Assembly (NCBI RefSeq): GCF_963675165.1
Contig: NC_087382.1
Span: forward strand, 6,620,315-6,684,314
From: Halichondria panicea
Lineage: Eukaryota > Porifera > Demospongiae > Suberitida > Halichondriidae
Direction of reading: 5' to 3'
Length of the DNA stretch: 64,000 nt
Shown: in pieces, positions 43,570 to 55,035 of the stretch
How the letters are laid out: each line of letters begins with the position of its first letter
Position numbering within the stretch: the first letter of the stretch is position 1
Notes under the pieces: generated by a model
The model's database searches: none
Told to the model about the DNA's origin: nothing
The model's input: the letters and a program-made list of their open reading frames with translations, nothing else
Made by a program: the position numbers and the translations under genes

Positions 43570-45960
43570 AGACACTGTTCAACATAGGGGACCGATAGAT
43601 TCACATAGTTGTTAGTAGTAGTAGTGATTGGTGTCTGTTCTCCCTCACTGTTGTTACAGATGCTGCTGCTGCTGCTTGAAAGGTGGGCATCCATAAGAGC
43701 TGTAAGGGTAGAAGAAAGGGTACTGGCTATGTTCACTTTGATCTGGATCAGCCATCTACCAGTACAGTAATCACTCAGTTTCTTGGTCTTCTACTTTGTA
43801 GCTAGCTACACGTGTGCATGCACTATCACTCTAAATAGTGCACCTCAAGAGATAGTGCACCTCAAGAGTAGAAGTGCAGAGTCAGCTGTAGATTTTCCAC
43901 CCACAATTCAATTAGGTACTATTTGTGGTTTGGCTCATTCAGTATTGAGTTGGACAACGGATGTGCAAACCACGGTAGACTAGTTTGCTAGGAAGTTACC
44001 TAAAGATAGTTTCGAAGTTATGCATCTTTCTTTGCCAGCTGGAAAAAATTGAATATCTAACCGTGTAGACTACACTCTAAAAAAGGGTCTGTAAACTTAT
44101 TTAGCTACTACTAAACTATACTTTCCACACTCTGAGGCATCTAAGTAGGTATCTAAGCATCTAAGCATAGTATATCAGCTAAGAAAAGCTACAAGTACGA
44201 TCGTTATACGCACAAAATCTTACCTCTAAAAGGATCCTTCGCGGTGGCCTTGGCTGGTTGACAATTCCGTTGGAGTCCAGGAGATCCTGATAGAGTAGAC
44301 TAGCTAGCTGCAAAGTTGCCCAAAGAAAACTGCTACGGTTTCGCTAAGGGCTGAAAAGTGGAAGTACTTGTAAAAATGGTTCCGCGGTGGGCGGTACCAC
44401 GTATTAAATCATAACCGCGGCTATTCGGTTAAGTACATTTTGCGTTGATCGATTTGCATCAATTTAATAGCATTGTTCACCGCTCATGTTACCGCTCATG
44501 TCATTTTTTGTTGTACATTTCTATTGAAATTCGACCAAGTGCAGCAATAACGTGCATCATAATATTATAATTATACAGGCCATGAACTCATGATCCAATT
44601 AGTTGTGGTAAGTTATATTGCATTCTGGTCGCACGTGTATCAAATGAAGGCATTTGATAAAACAGTAATAATTGATGGCAACCCTCGAGGGATTCATTTG
44701 TTTGGGAGTACTTGACGGTGTGAAGTGTAAAATGTGCCCACAAGCACAGAGAATTTTGAGTAGCCTATACCCATTGGTGGCAGTTATCACGTATGTGTTC
44801 ATCCTGCCTAGAATTGTATAAACAAGTAAACAAGCACAAAAGAAATGAAATGTCTACAATATCATGGTACAATATCATGGTACAGTTAAATTAAATAAAT
44901 GTGAATGTTTTTTATATTATTGAGTTACAAAACATTACTAATTGTTTGGGGTTAGTCGTCGATAAGGGTTAGTCGTTAGTCGATAAAGTATTTCAAACAA
45001 TAATTATTTGGAACTTTCATTATTTGGAACTTTCACGCAAACGCAAGTACGTATTTCACGCAAGTAAGTATGACTACTTTTTGCATACGAGCATGTTGGC
45101 TTTAATTACCGGATTAGTCAATAAAAAGAGCTGCCGTGGGCGCGACCTTTGACCCCGAAATTTCCATTCAAGCCTTAGTAACGAGCTCTTTTTTTCTCTT
45201 GCACAGAAACGGCACTCAAACAAAACCGGCACTCAAACAAAACGGCACTCAAATGTTAAACACTCAAAATAATGCGCAAACACAAAGGGGAGGGGAAGGT
45301 GGTTTTTTTCTTAGCAACAAAAAGAGTAACCAAGAGCTGACAAAAAAATAAGGCTCAGGGTAGGTAGCTAGGTACGCCATGTACAATGGAAGTAATAAAT
45401 AAAATGTGTGTTCAGCTTCAGGTCAGCCACAGTGAGCAACTTCCAGTGAAGTTTCTGGAGGAGTTTAGGAAGCTTGCTTCTCTCATGGGTGTGTAGTGTA
45501 GTAGACGGTATTGCAACTACATCGTTGGGTAGTGTTGAAGAAGGTGAATCTGAAAATAATTTTGTCATTATTATATCAAACAAAATCTGTCACGGCATCA
45601 GCAGCAAAGAGGCCCCGAAGAAAGGTAACGCTAGATGGTATAATGAAAGCACCGCAGGCCTCGGTGGAGGTGCCAAAGCTACATAAAATAAAACTACTAA
45701 TAGCTAATTTTGCTGCATGCAATCAACCGAATAGTGGGTAATGATCAACCATGATTGTTGTCGATGCCAAAAGTTCAAGTCTAAAATTAGCCTTGCAGCT
45801 CTCTGCTCACTCTTGCAGCTACCAATAGCTAGTGTTCTCTAACTACTAAGTAGAGTAGTAACACTCCGGACTCTTCTGAAGCATAACTCGAGAACGAAGC
45901 ATTATTTTGCAAATCCATGAATTAAAATCCAAGTAAACATGACTAGAAGCCTATAGAAAC
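43570..45960. other. No recognised gene
   Basis: Only weak open frames: a Ser-rich piece near 43600-43736 (minus), 43783-43983 (plus), and 45368-45745, where both strands are open without similarity. Short direct duplications occur, for example AGTGCACCTCAAGAG near 43835. CCGCGGTGGGCGGTACC near 44380 and GGCACTCAAACAAAAC near 45210 are local features without assignment. Confidence 0.35.
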
Positions 45961-45984
45961 TCTTACTTGCACTTGATTCATCGC

Positions 45985-46022
45985 TGTAGCGGTCTACACA
46001 CACACACACACACACAGACACA
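45985..46022. repeat. CA-rich microsatellite
   Basis: TCTACACACACACACACACA run, continuing with CAGACACAC. A palindromic TGCGCATGCGCA within CCTCGC...GAGG follows at about 46037-46060. Confidence 0.9.
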
Positions 46023-46060
46023 CTACCGTATACCTCGCTTGCGCATGCGCACCGAGGCAT

Positions 46061-48044
46061 AATTATCACCTGATTACAAAAGTAAACGTAACTTATCTTT
46101 TTATAGGTGGAAACCCTCTGCAAGTCACTAACACAATAATAATGTATTAACTTATCTTCATTATAGGTGGTAGTAGTGAACTTCCAGCACTGGGGGGAGA
46201 CATCCCTTTTGCCACCTCTCACCCCCTGGCTGGTTGATTGGAGCATCTGCACCAGATTTGGGGAACATGACAAGAGGTACAGGCTGTACAAGAAGTCTAT
46301 TGGGGTACTTAGAGTTCTAGGTACTTAGAGTATAAAAGAACCAAAACAACAGAACATGACAAGAGGGTGCTAAAAGTAAGTTTTAAATCATATGAAACTT
46401 ACAGTGCAGGTACAATCCATTTTTGGCCTATCAACATCTCGTTTTATTGTGTAATTATAAAAAAAGTTGCCTTTTGAGATCAAAGGAATAGCAGTGCCAA
46501 TAATTATATATGGCATGTTGCAAGGATGGCATGTTGCAAGGGCCAATAAACTGCTTGCTTGTGGCCATGTAATAACACATTCGCCACCACACTGCCACCA
46601 CACTTCGCCACCACAACGGCAAACGTAGAATTTGGTTTCGGATCCACCGCAAACATTTGGGAAACCAAGTCTCTGACAATCTCGTTACGCCGAGAAATGT
46701 CCAGATGTAGTCGACGCTCTTAATCCGTTTCGCACTGCATTATGGATGGTCTCCATGTGTAAGGATTGCTTCTTAATTTAACAATGAAGAAGCCGATGAC
46801 AATGACAAGGTGTCATCAGAAGGGTGTCGACCCAGGAGAGAAGGGTGGAGAGAAGGGTACTGACCCAGGAGAGTGTTCCTTTGCACTACTCATTGAGGAG
46901 GTGCTAGGTGAATTCATCTCCACTGTAACAGAATAGATAATACAATACGTAATTACTCCATATGGGTCATTAACAATCAAGTGCAAGTGCATTATCATGG
47001 TACAGTGGGCGTCTTTACGATACCAATCTTCTGGCCCAATGATTTCAACTCAGTGTCATCCAGTTCCAAAAAGGAGTAGCATTTCGGCCAACTTTATCAA
47101 TACTAATCACATCAGTATAAGCAGCTAAAATAAATTATAATTATAGTTGTACTATGGTTGCACCAAAGATTAAAGGCTTCAGTTGTAGTTTATACTACTT
47201 ATACAACCTGTCTGACCACAGCCATGGTATATGGCAGTTATACCCTAGTGTATAACTGTTACAAAACAGACTACTAATGATTTTAGTCAACATAAAAAGA
47301 GCCAAGTTCGAGCGATGAATAGTTCCAAAAAGGAGGCAAATTTGGAAGAACTCCGTGATTCGAACGATACTGGTTTGTTTGTGTTGCTTTTTTTCAACTT
47401 TCAACATTGGTTGTCACAACCTGCTTATTGCTTATTACATTGCTGCATGGGACCAGGAGCAGTAAGAAGGGTCCAGACTGCCAAGTGTGACTAAAGAGAC
47501 TGCACTGCACTGCACTGCACTGGGCCAGTACAGTAGGCTTGTGGAATGATATTTTGGGGTACATTTGCACTCTTTGTAGACAAGTAGCACCAGTGTACTT
47601 TCTTGAAGTGCCTTCTATAAAGATGCAGAAACACAGCCTTCACAATTGCTTGCTTGAATCATAGACGCTTGCTTGAATCAGCCATCGCTTTTTAAAAAGA
47701 TAGCAAATTCATTGCATAGCTATAGCATTGAAGAAGCATGACAGGAAGTAGCTAAACATAGTAGTACAGTTCTAAACATAGTACAAGCCAGTTAAACTAT
47801 GGCTACATCTTGCCTTCAAATCTCTCACTTACAGAGTCGTCAATGTTGTTCTCTCCAAGATAAGAGGATAGTTCTTGGACTTCTTAAACTGCACCTGAGT
47901 GGTACCATCTTCTAGTACACTCCCCTCTGCCATGGCATGAGTCCGAGACAAAAGATTGCAACACACAACTTGACAAAGCAACACACAAAGATTAGACACA
48001 TGTAGATTTAGTTAAAAGTCCATTGTAGTCAGGACAGGTTTAGT
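46061..48044. other. No recognised gene
   Basis: Weak minus-strand frames near 46388-46679 and a Pro/Ser-rich frame near 46816-46998 show no recognised family. GAGAGAAGGGTRCTGACCCAGG-like short duplications occur near 46820-46870. A (TGCAC)n run lies at about 47501-47520. Confidence 0.35.
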
Positions 48045-48345
48045 TCAGGTCATTCAACCTGATGTAAAGGACACTAACAGTCCACCTCACATGCTGGGAC
48101 AACCTGATGTAAAGGACACTAACAGTCCACCTCACATGCCACACAGGTTTAGTTCAGGTCACCTCATGTAAAGGATCCACCTCATGTGCCACTGTAGTTG
48201 GGACACATTTAGTTTAAGTCATTCAACCTGATGTTATAGGACACTAGCATGTCCTATACAGCAGTCCACCTCATGTGCCACTGCAGTTGGACAGGTTTAG
48301 TATTGGTCATTCAACCTAATGTGTAGTACACTGGTAGTGCAGGTC
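48045..48345. repeat. Degenerate tandem repeat
   Basis: Copies built from TCATTCAACCTGATGTAAAG, GACACTAACAGTCCACCTCA, CATGCCAC and AGGTTTAGTTCAGGTC recur about four times with deletions. Nothing coding. Confidence 0.85.
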
Positions 48346-48826
48346 TAGACCTGACAAGCTTCGAATTGTGAAAGAAAGTCTATAGCCCTATACTGCTATA
48401 ATAATAATTTCAGGTTTGTGTTACAACATGTGACACACAATCAAAGGAGTGTTCTACATCTGAAAGCTATTGTGGCCTAATGCAGGAAATAGTGTAATTA
48501 CATTACAATGTCGAGCAAAGCCAACTCCAACTTTGAAACCACGGGTAGGGTATCGTTAGCAGGACGACTATTCTCTGACTGTAAGAGTTAAATTTAGCAG
48601 GGGTGGGTAATGATTAGTTGGTACATCAAATGGATCAGCACGCTGTCCCTTCAAACATTAATTTAAATAATACGATTTCTCGCACTGCAAAAATTTTTTA
48701 TTAAAACACAACATAGCCATGTTAGTTTCAACACATTATTTTGGAGCAAAGGAGCAAATCAACAGATAAGTTGAAAACAACATTTAAAAGTTGTTTCTAG
48801 AATCCATTGTTTCTAGAATCCATTGT
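48346..48826. other. Non-coding stretch
   Basis: No gene recognised; TTTCTAGAATCCATTG is tandemly duplicated near 48797-48826. Confidence 0.4.
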
Positions 48827-50070
48827 TCCTTTAACCGTCGGATTGTCTGTAAATTAGCAATAAAATGCCTAGCAACCCATATAAAAAGGAATAAACTGGT
48901 GCAACATGTGTTGCCATAACAACCACGGTTATTACGCTCACCCGTTTTTATCATTTTAAATGCTCGGCCAGCGGTGAATTTTTTTTTATGGATCAGCCTA
49001 TCATAATTATGATTGACTAAGCTTGATTTTCACATCATATGAATGTAACAGTGCTAAGATATGTGACAGGCTCTGGGAAAACAGACCAATTGGAGCAGAT
49101 ATTGGTATTGAGCAATAGCCAGATTTATGGACTGCAGTGTATAATCTCAAAATTTTTTTCTTGGCTTATCGTTATCTACAGTCTTTCTACTACCTCTCTG
49201 CAAAATCTGATGCTCTGAATCTAACTCTTTCCATCAAAGCGCTTTGTCTAAGCAGCCACCATTACCTTACTTTTCCCAATTTAGCAATCTTTGAGTGGGC
49301 GTTTCTCAATACTGCTGTTTTACAACTTCGAGTTTCCAACGCGCATAACTCAGGCATGGAACGAGATATGTGCACACTAAGCATATCAATGCGTAGGCAA
49401 TTCTTTGCTGTATCATCTGGTATATAGATCGCAAAAATTATAGCTTGCGCCAATTGGTCTGTTTTCCCAGAGCCTGTCACATATATCAATTTGAAGTACA
49501 ATACGTACAATACGTACATGTATTACTATATCGGTGAACGATCTATGAAATTGAACGATCTATGAAATTTACAAGCTCACATAAAGCTCACATAAAGACT
49601 GTTTATTACTGCTATACATTCTAGCTATACTATACTACTTGCCAGAGTCACACAGTGAGCCCTCTCCTGGTCTTTCACCGTCCTGGTCCATAGCGCTAGT
49701 GTCTAGGTCCATGTCATGCATGTCCTCAGTCCCAGACAGTTCATCAGCGTCTGGCATAAACCTTTGGGAGGTATCCTACTATCCCCTCTCCTTCATAGGC
49801 ACCAGAGGAGACATCGCCATCGCCATTGCTGTCACATCGGCACAAGTAAACAATCTAGCCACAGCTTCGGCGGTAAGATGCTAATGAAATTTTAACATAG
49901 CAACGTGGCTTGGAAAATTCTAGACTAAATTGCACGTGATTATACAGCTCTTCCTCAGCTCTTCCTCGGATGTGCGTAGTTCGAGCTACTTCCTAAGTAT
50001 CGCAGAATTAGAATTTCGCAAAAAAAGTCACTATTGCGGGCCACGATCGTGGCCCGTGGCGGTTAAAGGG
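48827..50070 (-). mobile_element. piggyBac-like TTAA element, defective
   Basis: The right end reads CGGTTAAAGGG followed by TTAA (50071-50074); the left end reads CCTTTAACCGTC, so termini are inverted copies of CCCTTTAACCG. The right end carries an 18-bp palindrome GGGCCACGATCGTGGCCC at 50038-50055. On the minus strand the interior encodes an acidic segment with DELSGTEDMHDMDLD, similar to the acidic N-terminus of piggyBac transposases; no catalytic domain remains. A second copy lies at 58870-59566. The left TTAA is lost. A 420-bp MITE is nested inside. Confidence 0.65.
49062..49481. mobile_element. Nested MITE with 32-bp perfect TIRs and TA duplication
   Basis: TGTGACAGGCTCTGGGAAAA, continuing to 32 bp, is exactly inverted at the other end (49450-49481). 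TA flanks both sides (49060-49061 and 49482-49483). The homologous uninterrupted copy near 59440 reads straight across this point (complement CTAAGATATATC), showing the empty site. TA duplication and TIR style fit a non-autonomous Tc1/mariner-type element. The interior frame (49137-49427) has no recognised similarity. Confidence 0.9.
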
Positions 50071-51590
50071 TTAAACAGATTTTAAGTTCTTAGTATAATA
50101 ATTGCCTTGTTGGATTAACTGTGATGTTGTTTTAACTAATTTAATTAACTGTAATTATATTATTTAAATATTATATTTATATTTTAAAATACATTTGATA
50201 TCAACAAGTTTTAAAGTTGTTAATTTGGTACAGTGTTGTTTCCACAAATACCTCCATTCTGAGAAATTGAGTTTATCTCGCTGACATGCTATAAGGCTTG
50301 CGTACATAGCAAGCCTTATACCGTGTGTATTAACATTATGATACAACATAGAATAGAAAATTAAGAGAAGTGATCAGTAAAGGTGTGGAAGTGGAAGTGG
50401 AAGTGGAAGAGTGGAAGAGTGACATAACGTCGTATCGTGCAAACGAACATACTGTAATCTATGTTGTCACCACATGACCTTACAACAACCGAACACAGGA
50501 TACGCACCTTTAGCGTATTTTGTACTTTGTACTTTGACCCAATTAGGATGAGTTACTGGTAGGATGAGTTACTGGTACACGCATCTTGCAACGGTAACAA
50601 GTCTTTTCTAACCATGTCTTTTATATGTTGTGCTTCATCTTCGAGTAATGAGTTCACTACTTTCGGACTAAACGTTATGTCTGGATGTAAAATTAGTTCA
50701 TCGCTTTTAATTTTTGAGCTGATGTGATTTTGCTGCTGTCTGAGTGACATTCTTAAAGTTACCACGAGACTTAAAACTTTTGATTCATGCCTCATTGTCC
50801 ATGAATGTATTAACGGTCCACTCCTCCAACATATAGTGCTGTTTAGGAATCAGTACTTCCTGAGTCATGGAGGCTAGCAAGCTTTTCTTCGATAAGCAAA
50901 CGCATAGTATGGAATGTGCTGGAATGTGCTGTAATTAGTTGTGCTGCAATTAGTTTTGCTTATCTGGCTGGAATCTCATTTTGGTGACTGTGTGGGCGTT
51001 TTTACTATCACTGCCATGTAAAATTGGTCACAAAGTACACTTAGTAGCTGCTTGTTCTATTATAAGGATGCCAAAAGAAACATGTTCTATTAAATGACAA
51101 AGTAAATGACAAAGTCTCAAGTTCTAAATCCAAAGTAAACTGAAGTTACAGTATGGCTCACCCAGAATATTGAGCTCACTGAAAGATGGTGCATATCTTG
51201 AATAGCCTCTAGAAAAGCACACTGTGAATGCTGCCATGGTGACTCTGCCCCCACTTCACTTAAAAAAGGTAAGACTGAATGTTTACTATCAGATAAATAG
51301 TGTTCTTCATGGGATCGAGAGAGTTACGAGTGAAAGTAGTGGCTCCACCGTAAAAGGGAACATATGATAGCTAGTGGCATATGATAGCTAGTGGGAAAGA
51401 ATGGTAAACCCCATAATCGAAAGTGAATTAGAAGTTGGAATTAGGTGGAAGTTTCTCAAGGAATCCAGAAATTCTCGTCAGTTTGACGTCGAGCCCACAT
51501 AAACGGGTGAAACATAACACACACAGCACCATTGGGCGTACAAGCAACAAGAAGGTGTGCTTGTATTCGCTCCAAGTGCGTCTGTAGATA
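50071..51590. other. No recognised gene
   Basis: A minus-strand frame at 50553-50795 (ISSKIKSDELILHPDITFSP, VVNSLLEDEAQHIKDMVRKD) has protein-like composition but no recognised family. GTGGAAGTGGAAGTGGAAG lies near 50390. The rest is AT-rich. Confidence 0.35.
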
Positions 51591-51609
51591 CAGGGTTTTG
51601 CAGAATTCT

Positions 51610-51646
51610 TGCAACAGGCAGAGCAATGACTTCCATATATGGAGTT
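51610..51646 (+). repeat. Left subterminal palindrome
   Basis: CAGAGCAATGACTTCCATAT then ATGGAG is the left counterpart of the palindromic repeats at the right end. One arm is slightly decayed. A candidate transposase-binding or end-pairing site. Confidence 0.6.
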
Positions 51647-51795
51647 GTAATTGTGTAAACAGCTGTAGACCACAGATGCATGGTTTTATTTTAAGAGCAC
51701 CAAAACTAGCTAGCTATAGCTAGTTGTACACTCATTTCTATAGCTCTGAATTCTGATCTGTGACTAAACACTAGTACTAAGAACTAAGACTGACT

Positions 51796-52753
51796 GTGAT
51801 TGAGAAGAGTGCTGACATGGAGCAGTTTAACTGGTTTGGTGGCATGAATTCAGGACGTTCTGAATGGAGTTATTGTCCAACTCAGTTCAATTCCTACAGT
51901 TTTGCTCGTGAGGGTGACACCTACCCTAACCCGTCTACAAGGCAAGATTCAGTGTCCAGCTGTATCACCTATCATGTAAAAATCATTAATCCAAGGAATA
52001 AAAGTGACTTTATTGTGCGTTTGTGGCATGGTGTAACTGAAACATTTATGTCACCATCAACACTGCGAGCAAGGCTACAAGAATCATTTCCATATGATGT
52101 GCCTGGCACCACAACTTTTCAGTTGGGTTATCTTGAAGGCAACACAAAGCGGTGGGTAGTCGAAGAGAAGGATCTGGACGTTATGTATGGTACTTTAGGG
52201 CAAAATTCTAAAATAACTTTGTGGTGTGATGCTAAGATTGAAGTGGATGATGAGCCAGCTAAAAAAAAGAGGAAACGTGATGAAACTAATCCAGAACCTA
52301 GCTGCTCTGACTCTTGCAAGGTGGATTCTGTTGATCTTATTTTCAAAGAATTGAAATGCATTGTCCTAAACTAAGATTGTGGGCTAAGATGATAGATAAA
52401 GGACGCCATGATGATTACGACAACCCCCCACAAATTCCACTTATTACTGGATCAACTGTTCCTGCAAAGAAGAAATCTGGTAATGTGGCAGATGCACTGG
52501 CTAGTGCATCTGCCACATTACCAGATTTCTTGCATTTCAGGCACCGAGTACACCACAAAAGAGAGGTAGTAATACAACTGATGTGTCTGCAGGTGCCAAA
52601 TTCTCACCCATGAGGAGTGCAAAGCTTAGGAGGAGCTGTTTAGATGACTTAAAATTGTTGAAAGACCTATTACAAGAGAATGTGTTAAGTGAGGCTGAGT
52701 TCTCTGAGCAAAAAGAGAATATCCTACGCACTCTTAAAGAAATTCATGATTAA
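51796..52753 (+). CDS. Transposon passenger gene: ubiquitin-like plus SHOCT-like
   Basis: Starts at 51796 or more likely 51820 (MEQFNWFGGM). Residues about 55-150 form a compact alpha/beta-like domain with TYHVKIINPRNKSDFIVRLW, FMSPSTLRARLQESFPYDVP, FQLGYLEGNTKRWVVEEKDL and SKITLWCDAKI, resembling a PB1/ubiquitin-like fold. A basic KKKRKRDE stretch (possible nuclear signal) and a second domain with FKELK...CPKLRLWAKMIDKG RHDD follow. The C-terminus, SCLDDLKLLKDLLQENVLSE then AEFSEQKENILRTLKEIHD, matches the short helical SHOCT pattern. Frame slips at about 52350 and after the palindrome near 52535 break it. I recognise similar proteins from sponge transposons; fold assignments and any function are inference. 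Confidence 0.7.
52470..52531. repeat. 29-bp perfect hairpin within the passenger gene
   Basis: AAGAAATCTGGTAATGTGGC with AGATGCACT (52470-52498) is exactly inverted at 52503-52531 around a GGCT loop. The left arm encodes KKSGNVADAL, which fits the protein, whereas the right arm leads to a frame change. The palindrome therefore probably arose by template switching in this copy. Confidence 0.95.
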
Positions 52754-52866
52754 CGTCCAGCAATAATAATTATTATCTATTATAGTACGGTACAATTACT
52801 AGTACAATGTATGGTACAATTACAGCGAGACTATCGTGTTCGATATTGTATAATATTCTGTTCAAG

Positions 52867-53855
52867 TTAACTGTATCCAGCATGTTCAACCCAGTGCATG
52901 CAATCTGTCTGAGTAATTGCTGAAAATGAGTGAAGTACAACTGATTCACAGTCCATTGTATTGAGTAAAGATTCATTTGCTCGCAATGTTGATTTAAGCT
53001 TAGAAAACGCTTCCTCGATAGGATTGAGATCTGGGCAATAAGGCGGTAGGTAATAAAGAAGGGCACCAGTTGATTCAATTAGTGGAGCTACACCATGAAC
53101 ATGATGGATGGACGCATTATCCATGACGACCACACTGTGGGGATTGACTCCATCAAATGGCTGAAGATGTGGAAGTAGAATGTTTTGAACAAAGTAAATA
53201 AATCTATCACCATCCACAGACGATGTTACAGAATGACAATCAAGGACACCACTGGTCGATATAGCTGCTATTGCATTTACTCGCTGGCCTCGTACTAACA
53301 GCTTCTTTGAGACAGGAGGCTTGCCCCTTATGCTGTAACCGAATCTCCTCAGGCAATTTCTTCTGTCAGCTCCCGTCTCGTCAACAAAAATCAACATTTC
53401 AGGGTGACCGTTGAAAATCTGCATATCTTGAAGGTATACTCCTCAGAAATTCACTTCTTTGCTTGGCAACAAGAACCATCTTCTGTCGGGTTATATTTGA
53501 TGAATGTAAAAACCTCCAAATGGTACTAACATCAACATGTGTACCAGTCTCGTTAACTAACAAGAACCTCAGTGATTTCTCGTAAGTAAATATCTGGCCT
53601 CTCTGAAATTGTTTCGATGATGATAAGCTTATCAATATCAGTCAATACAGCTGTGCCACTGTTTGGAGGGTGTTTACGTTTATCAACTGTTCCTGTGTCA
53701 TTGAAAAGAGCAACAGTTCTGCACACAGTTGAAGCGTTGACATTCAAATTTTCACCAACTTCACGACAAGATTTGCGCTGCATTTCCACCTGGTACACCA
53801 TCCGCCACCTTAAATCTTGTGAATAAGCTGATGCTCTCTTAGGCTCACAGGACAT
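52867..53855 (-). pseudogene. IS630/Tc1-mariner transposase, DD34E, two frameshifts
   Basis: The N-terminal helix-turn-helix region has DLRWRMVYQVEMQRKSCREV and GENLNVNASTVCRTVALF. The middle has NETGTHVDVSTIWRFLHSSN and ITRQKMVLVAKQRSEFLR. The catalytic domain has FVDETGADRRNCLRRFGYS (first Asp), VVVMDNASIHHVHGV (second Asp) and YLPPYCPDLNPIEEAFSKLK (Glu), with 34 residues between second Asp and Glu. Frame changes near 53560 and 53425 interrupt it. This is the cut-and-paste enzyme of the surrounding element, making TA target duplications. Confidence 0.93.
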
Positions 53856-53891
53856 CTTTCAATTCAATTCAAGCTATTCAAATAATTATAT

Positions 53892-54072
53892 GTGCATGCA
53901 CATGTACTACAAGTCAGCAGTGACTTCCATATATGGAAGTCATTGCTGTGTCTGTTTAGCCCTGTTTAGCCCTGTTGCAATTCAAATAATTATTGTGCAT
54001 TGCATATGTACCAAGTCAGCAGTGACTTCCATATATGGAAGTCATTGCTGTGTCTGTTTAGCCCTGTTGCAA
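53892..54072. repeat. Tandem duplication at the right end with palindromes
   Basis: A segment of about 95 bp containing AAGTCAGCAGTGACTTCCAT, the 20-bp palindrome GACTTCCATATATGGAAGTC, CATTGCTGTGTCTGTTTAGC and CCTGTTGCAA occurs twice. The left end holds a single copy, so the ends are asymmetric. Confidence 0.92.
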
Positions 54073-54092
54073 GGATTCTGCAAAACCCTGTA

Positions 54093-54834
54093 TATGTATT
54101 GCGGTGTTTTGTCTGAGTCGTGGAGCCCTAAGAATCTAGAGAATGTCCTTCTGTGTCAAATATCTGCACATTCAAGTTCTGAAACTGTCCACTTAGAATA
54201 ACTCACTTAGAATAACTCACTGCTTGAAGATTGACAAAGAATTATCATGGTCACTGTTTGTACTTTCCTCAGACATTGGATGCAGAAAAATTTGTTAACT
54301 AAACTGGATGGTCTCTCAGTTTGTGTAGGACATCCAGACCAGCATTAATTTTTGTGAAAATGGTCAATATAATTATGGAAAGGTAAAATTGTGTCGTCTA
54401 ATGGGAAAATTGCAGCCTATGTGGATGGCCTATGTGGATAAAAAAAACTTATAGCAAGACTTTTCGTACGGCAGTCAAATCGGAATTTCATGTAAAGCTA
54501 ATTTGAGAGCCGTAGATGGAGCAAGCGTCGTGGATGTGATAGCAGTGACACAAGCAGTCACACAAATGACAGGTACCTACGTACGCCTGAATTGAAATCA
54601 AAACTTGCGAAAGAGAATGCATTCTGCTGAAGAAGAAGGACCTCTACTTGTTACCATCTACTTGTTACCATACAAAAAACTGTTGCGTTCAGTTGTACAT
54701 GTAATCAGAATCTAGACATCTGATCGATTTCCTCTCTCGGACCGATAGGTTGGTGTGGTTGTGGGAATCGTGCTGTAGAGTGGAAACTACTCCAAGAAGG
54801 TGAAACAATGAATTGAACTCCGACGTGCTACACA
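54093..54834. other. No recognised gene
   Basis: Only short direct duplications, such as CACTTAGAATAACT near 54190. No coding evidence. Confidence 0.4.
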
Positions 54835-55035
54835 TAATGAAAGAAAATGTCAATAAGGTACATGAGGACCACCAGCTTTTCTCAACTATTCTGTGGGACG
54901 AACAGCTAAAGGCAATTTCTGCCAGAGACCCCCGTCAGATGAGGTGGCACCCAGTATTAATGCCTTAATCTAAAGCTGCTATCAAGTTCAGCAACCATGC
55001 CATGAGAACCAGTGGTTTTCTTAAACTCCCATCGA
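54835..55035 (+). pseudogene. P-like transposon protein fragment
   Basis: One frame reads KENVNKVHEDHQLFSTILWD, EQLKAISARDPRQMRWHPVL and, after a stop, KFSNHAMRTSGFLKLPS. The pattern (LFWxxQxKA...MRWHP...AY..LR.SG.LKLPS) is the region N-terminal to the catalytic core in P-element-like transposases, comparable to the family at 17190-19700. Only about 65 residues remain. Confidence 0.55.

Larger units (their letters stand above)
51591..54090. mobile_element. Two-gene Tc1/mariner-like transposon, 2.5 kb
   Basis: Left end CAGGGTTTTGCAGAATTCTT and right end, reverse complemented, CAGGGTTTTGCAGAATCCTT, continue as GCAACAGG on both sides. Both ends are flanked by TA (51589-51590 and 54091-54092). 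A passenger gene (plus, 51796-52753) and a DD34E transposase (minus, 53855-52867) converge with about 110 bp between their stops. A palindrome GACTTCCATATATGGAAGTC lies inside the ends. Few frame breaks and clear ends suggest a moderately recent copy. Confidence 0.92.
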
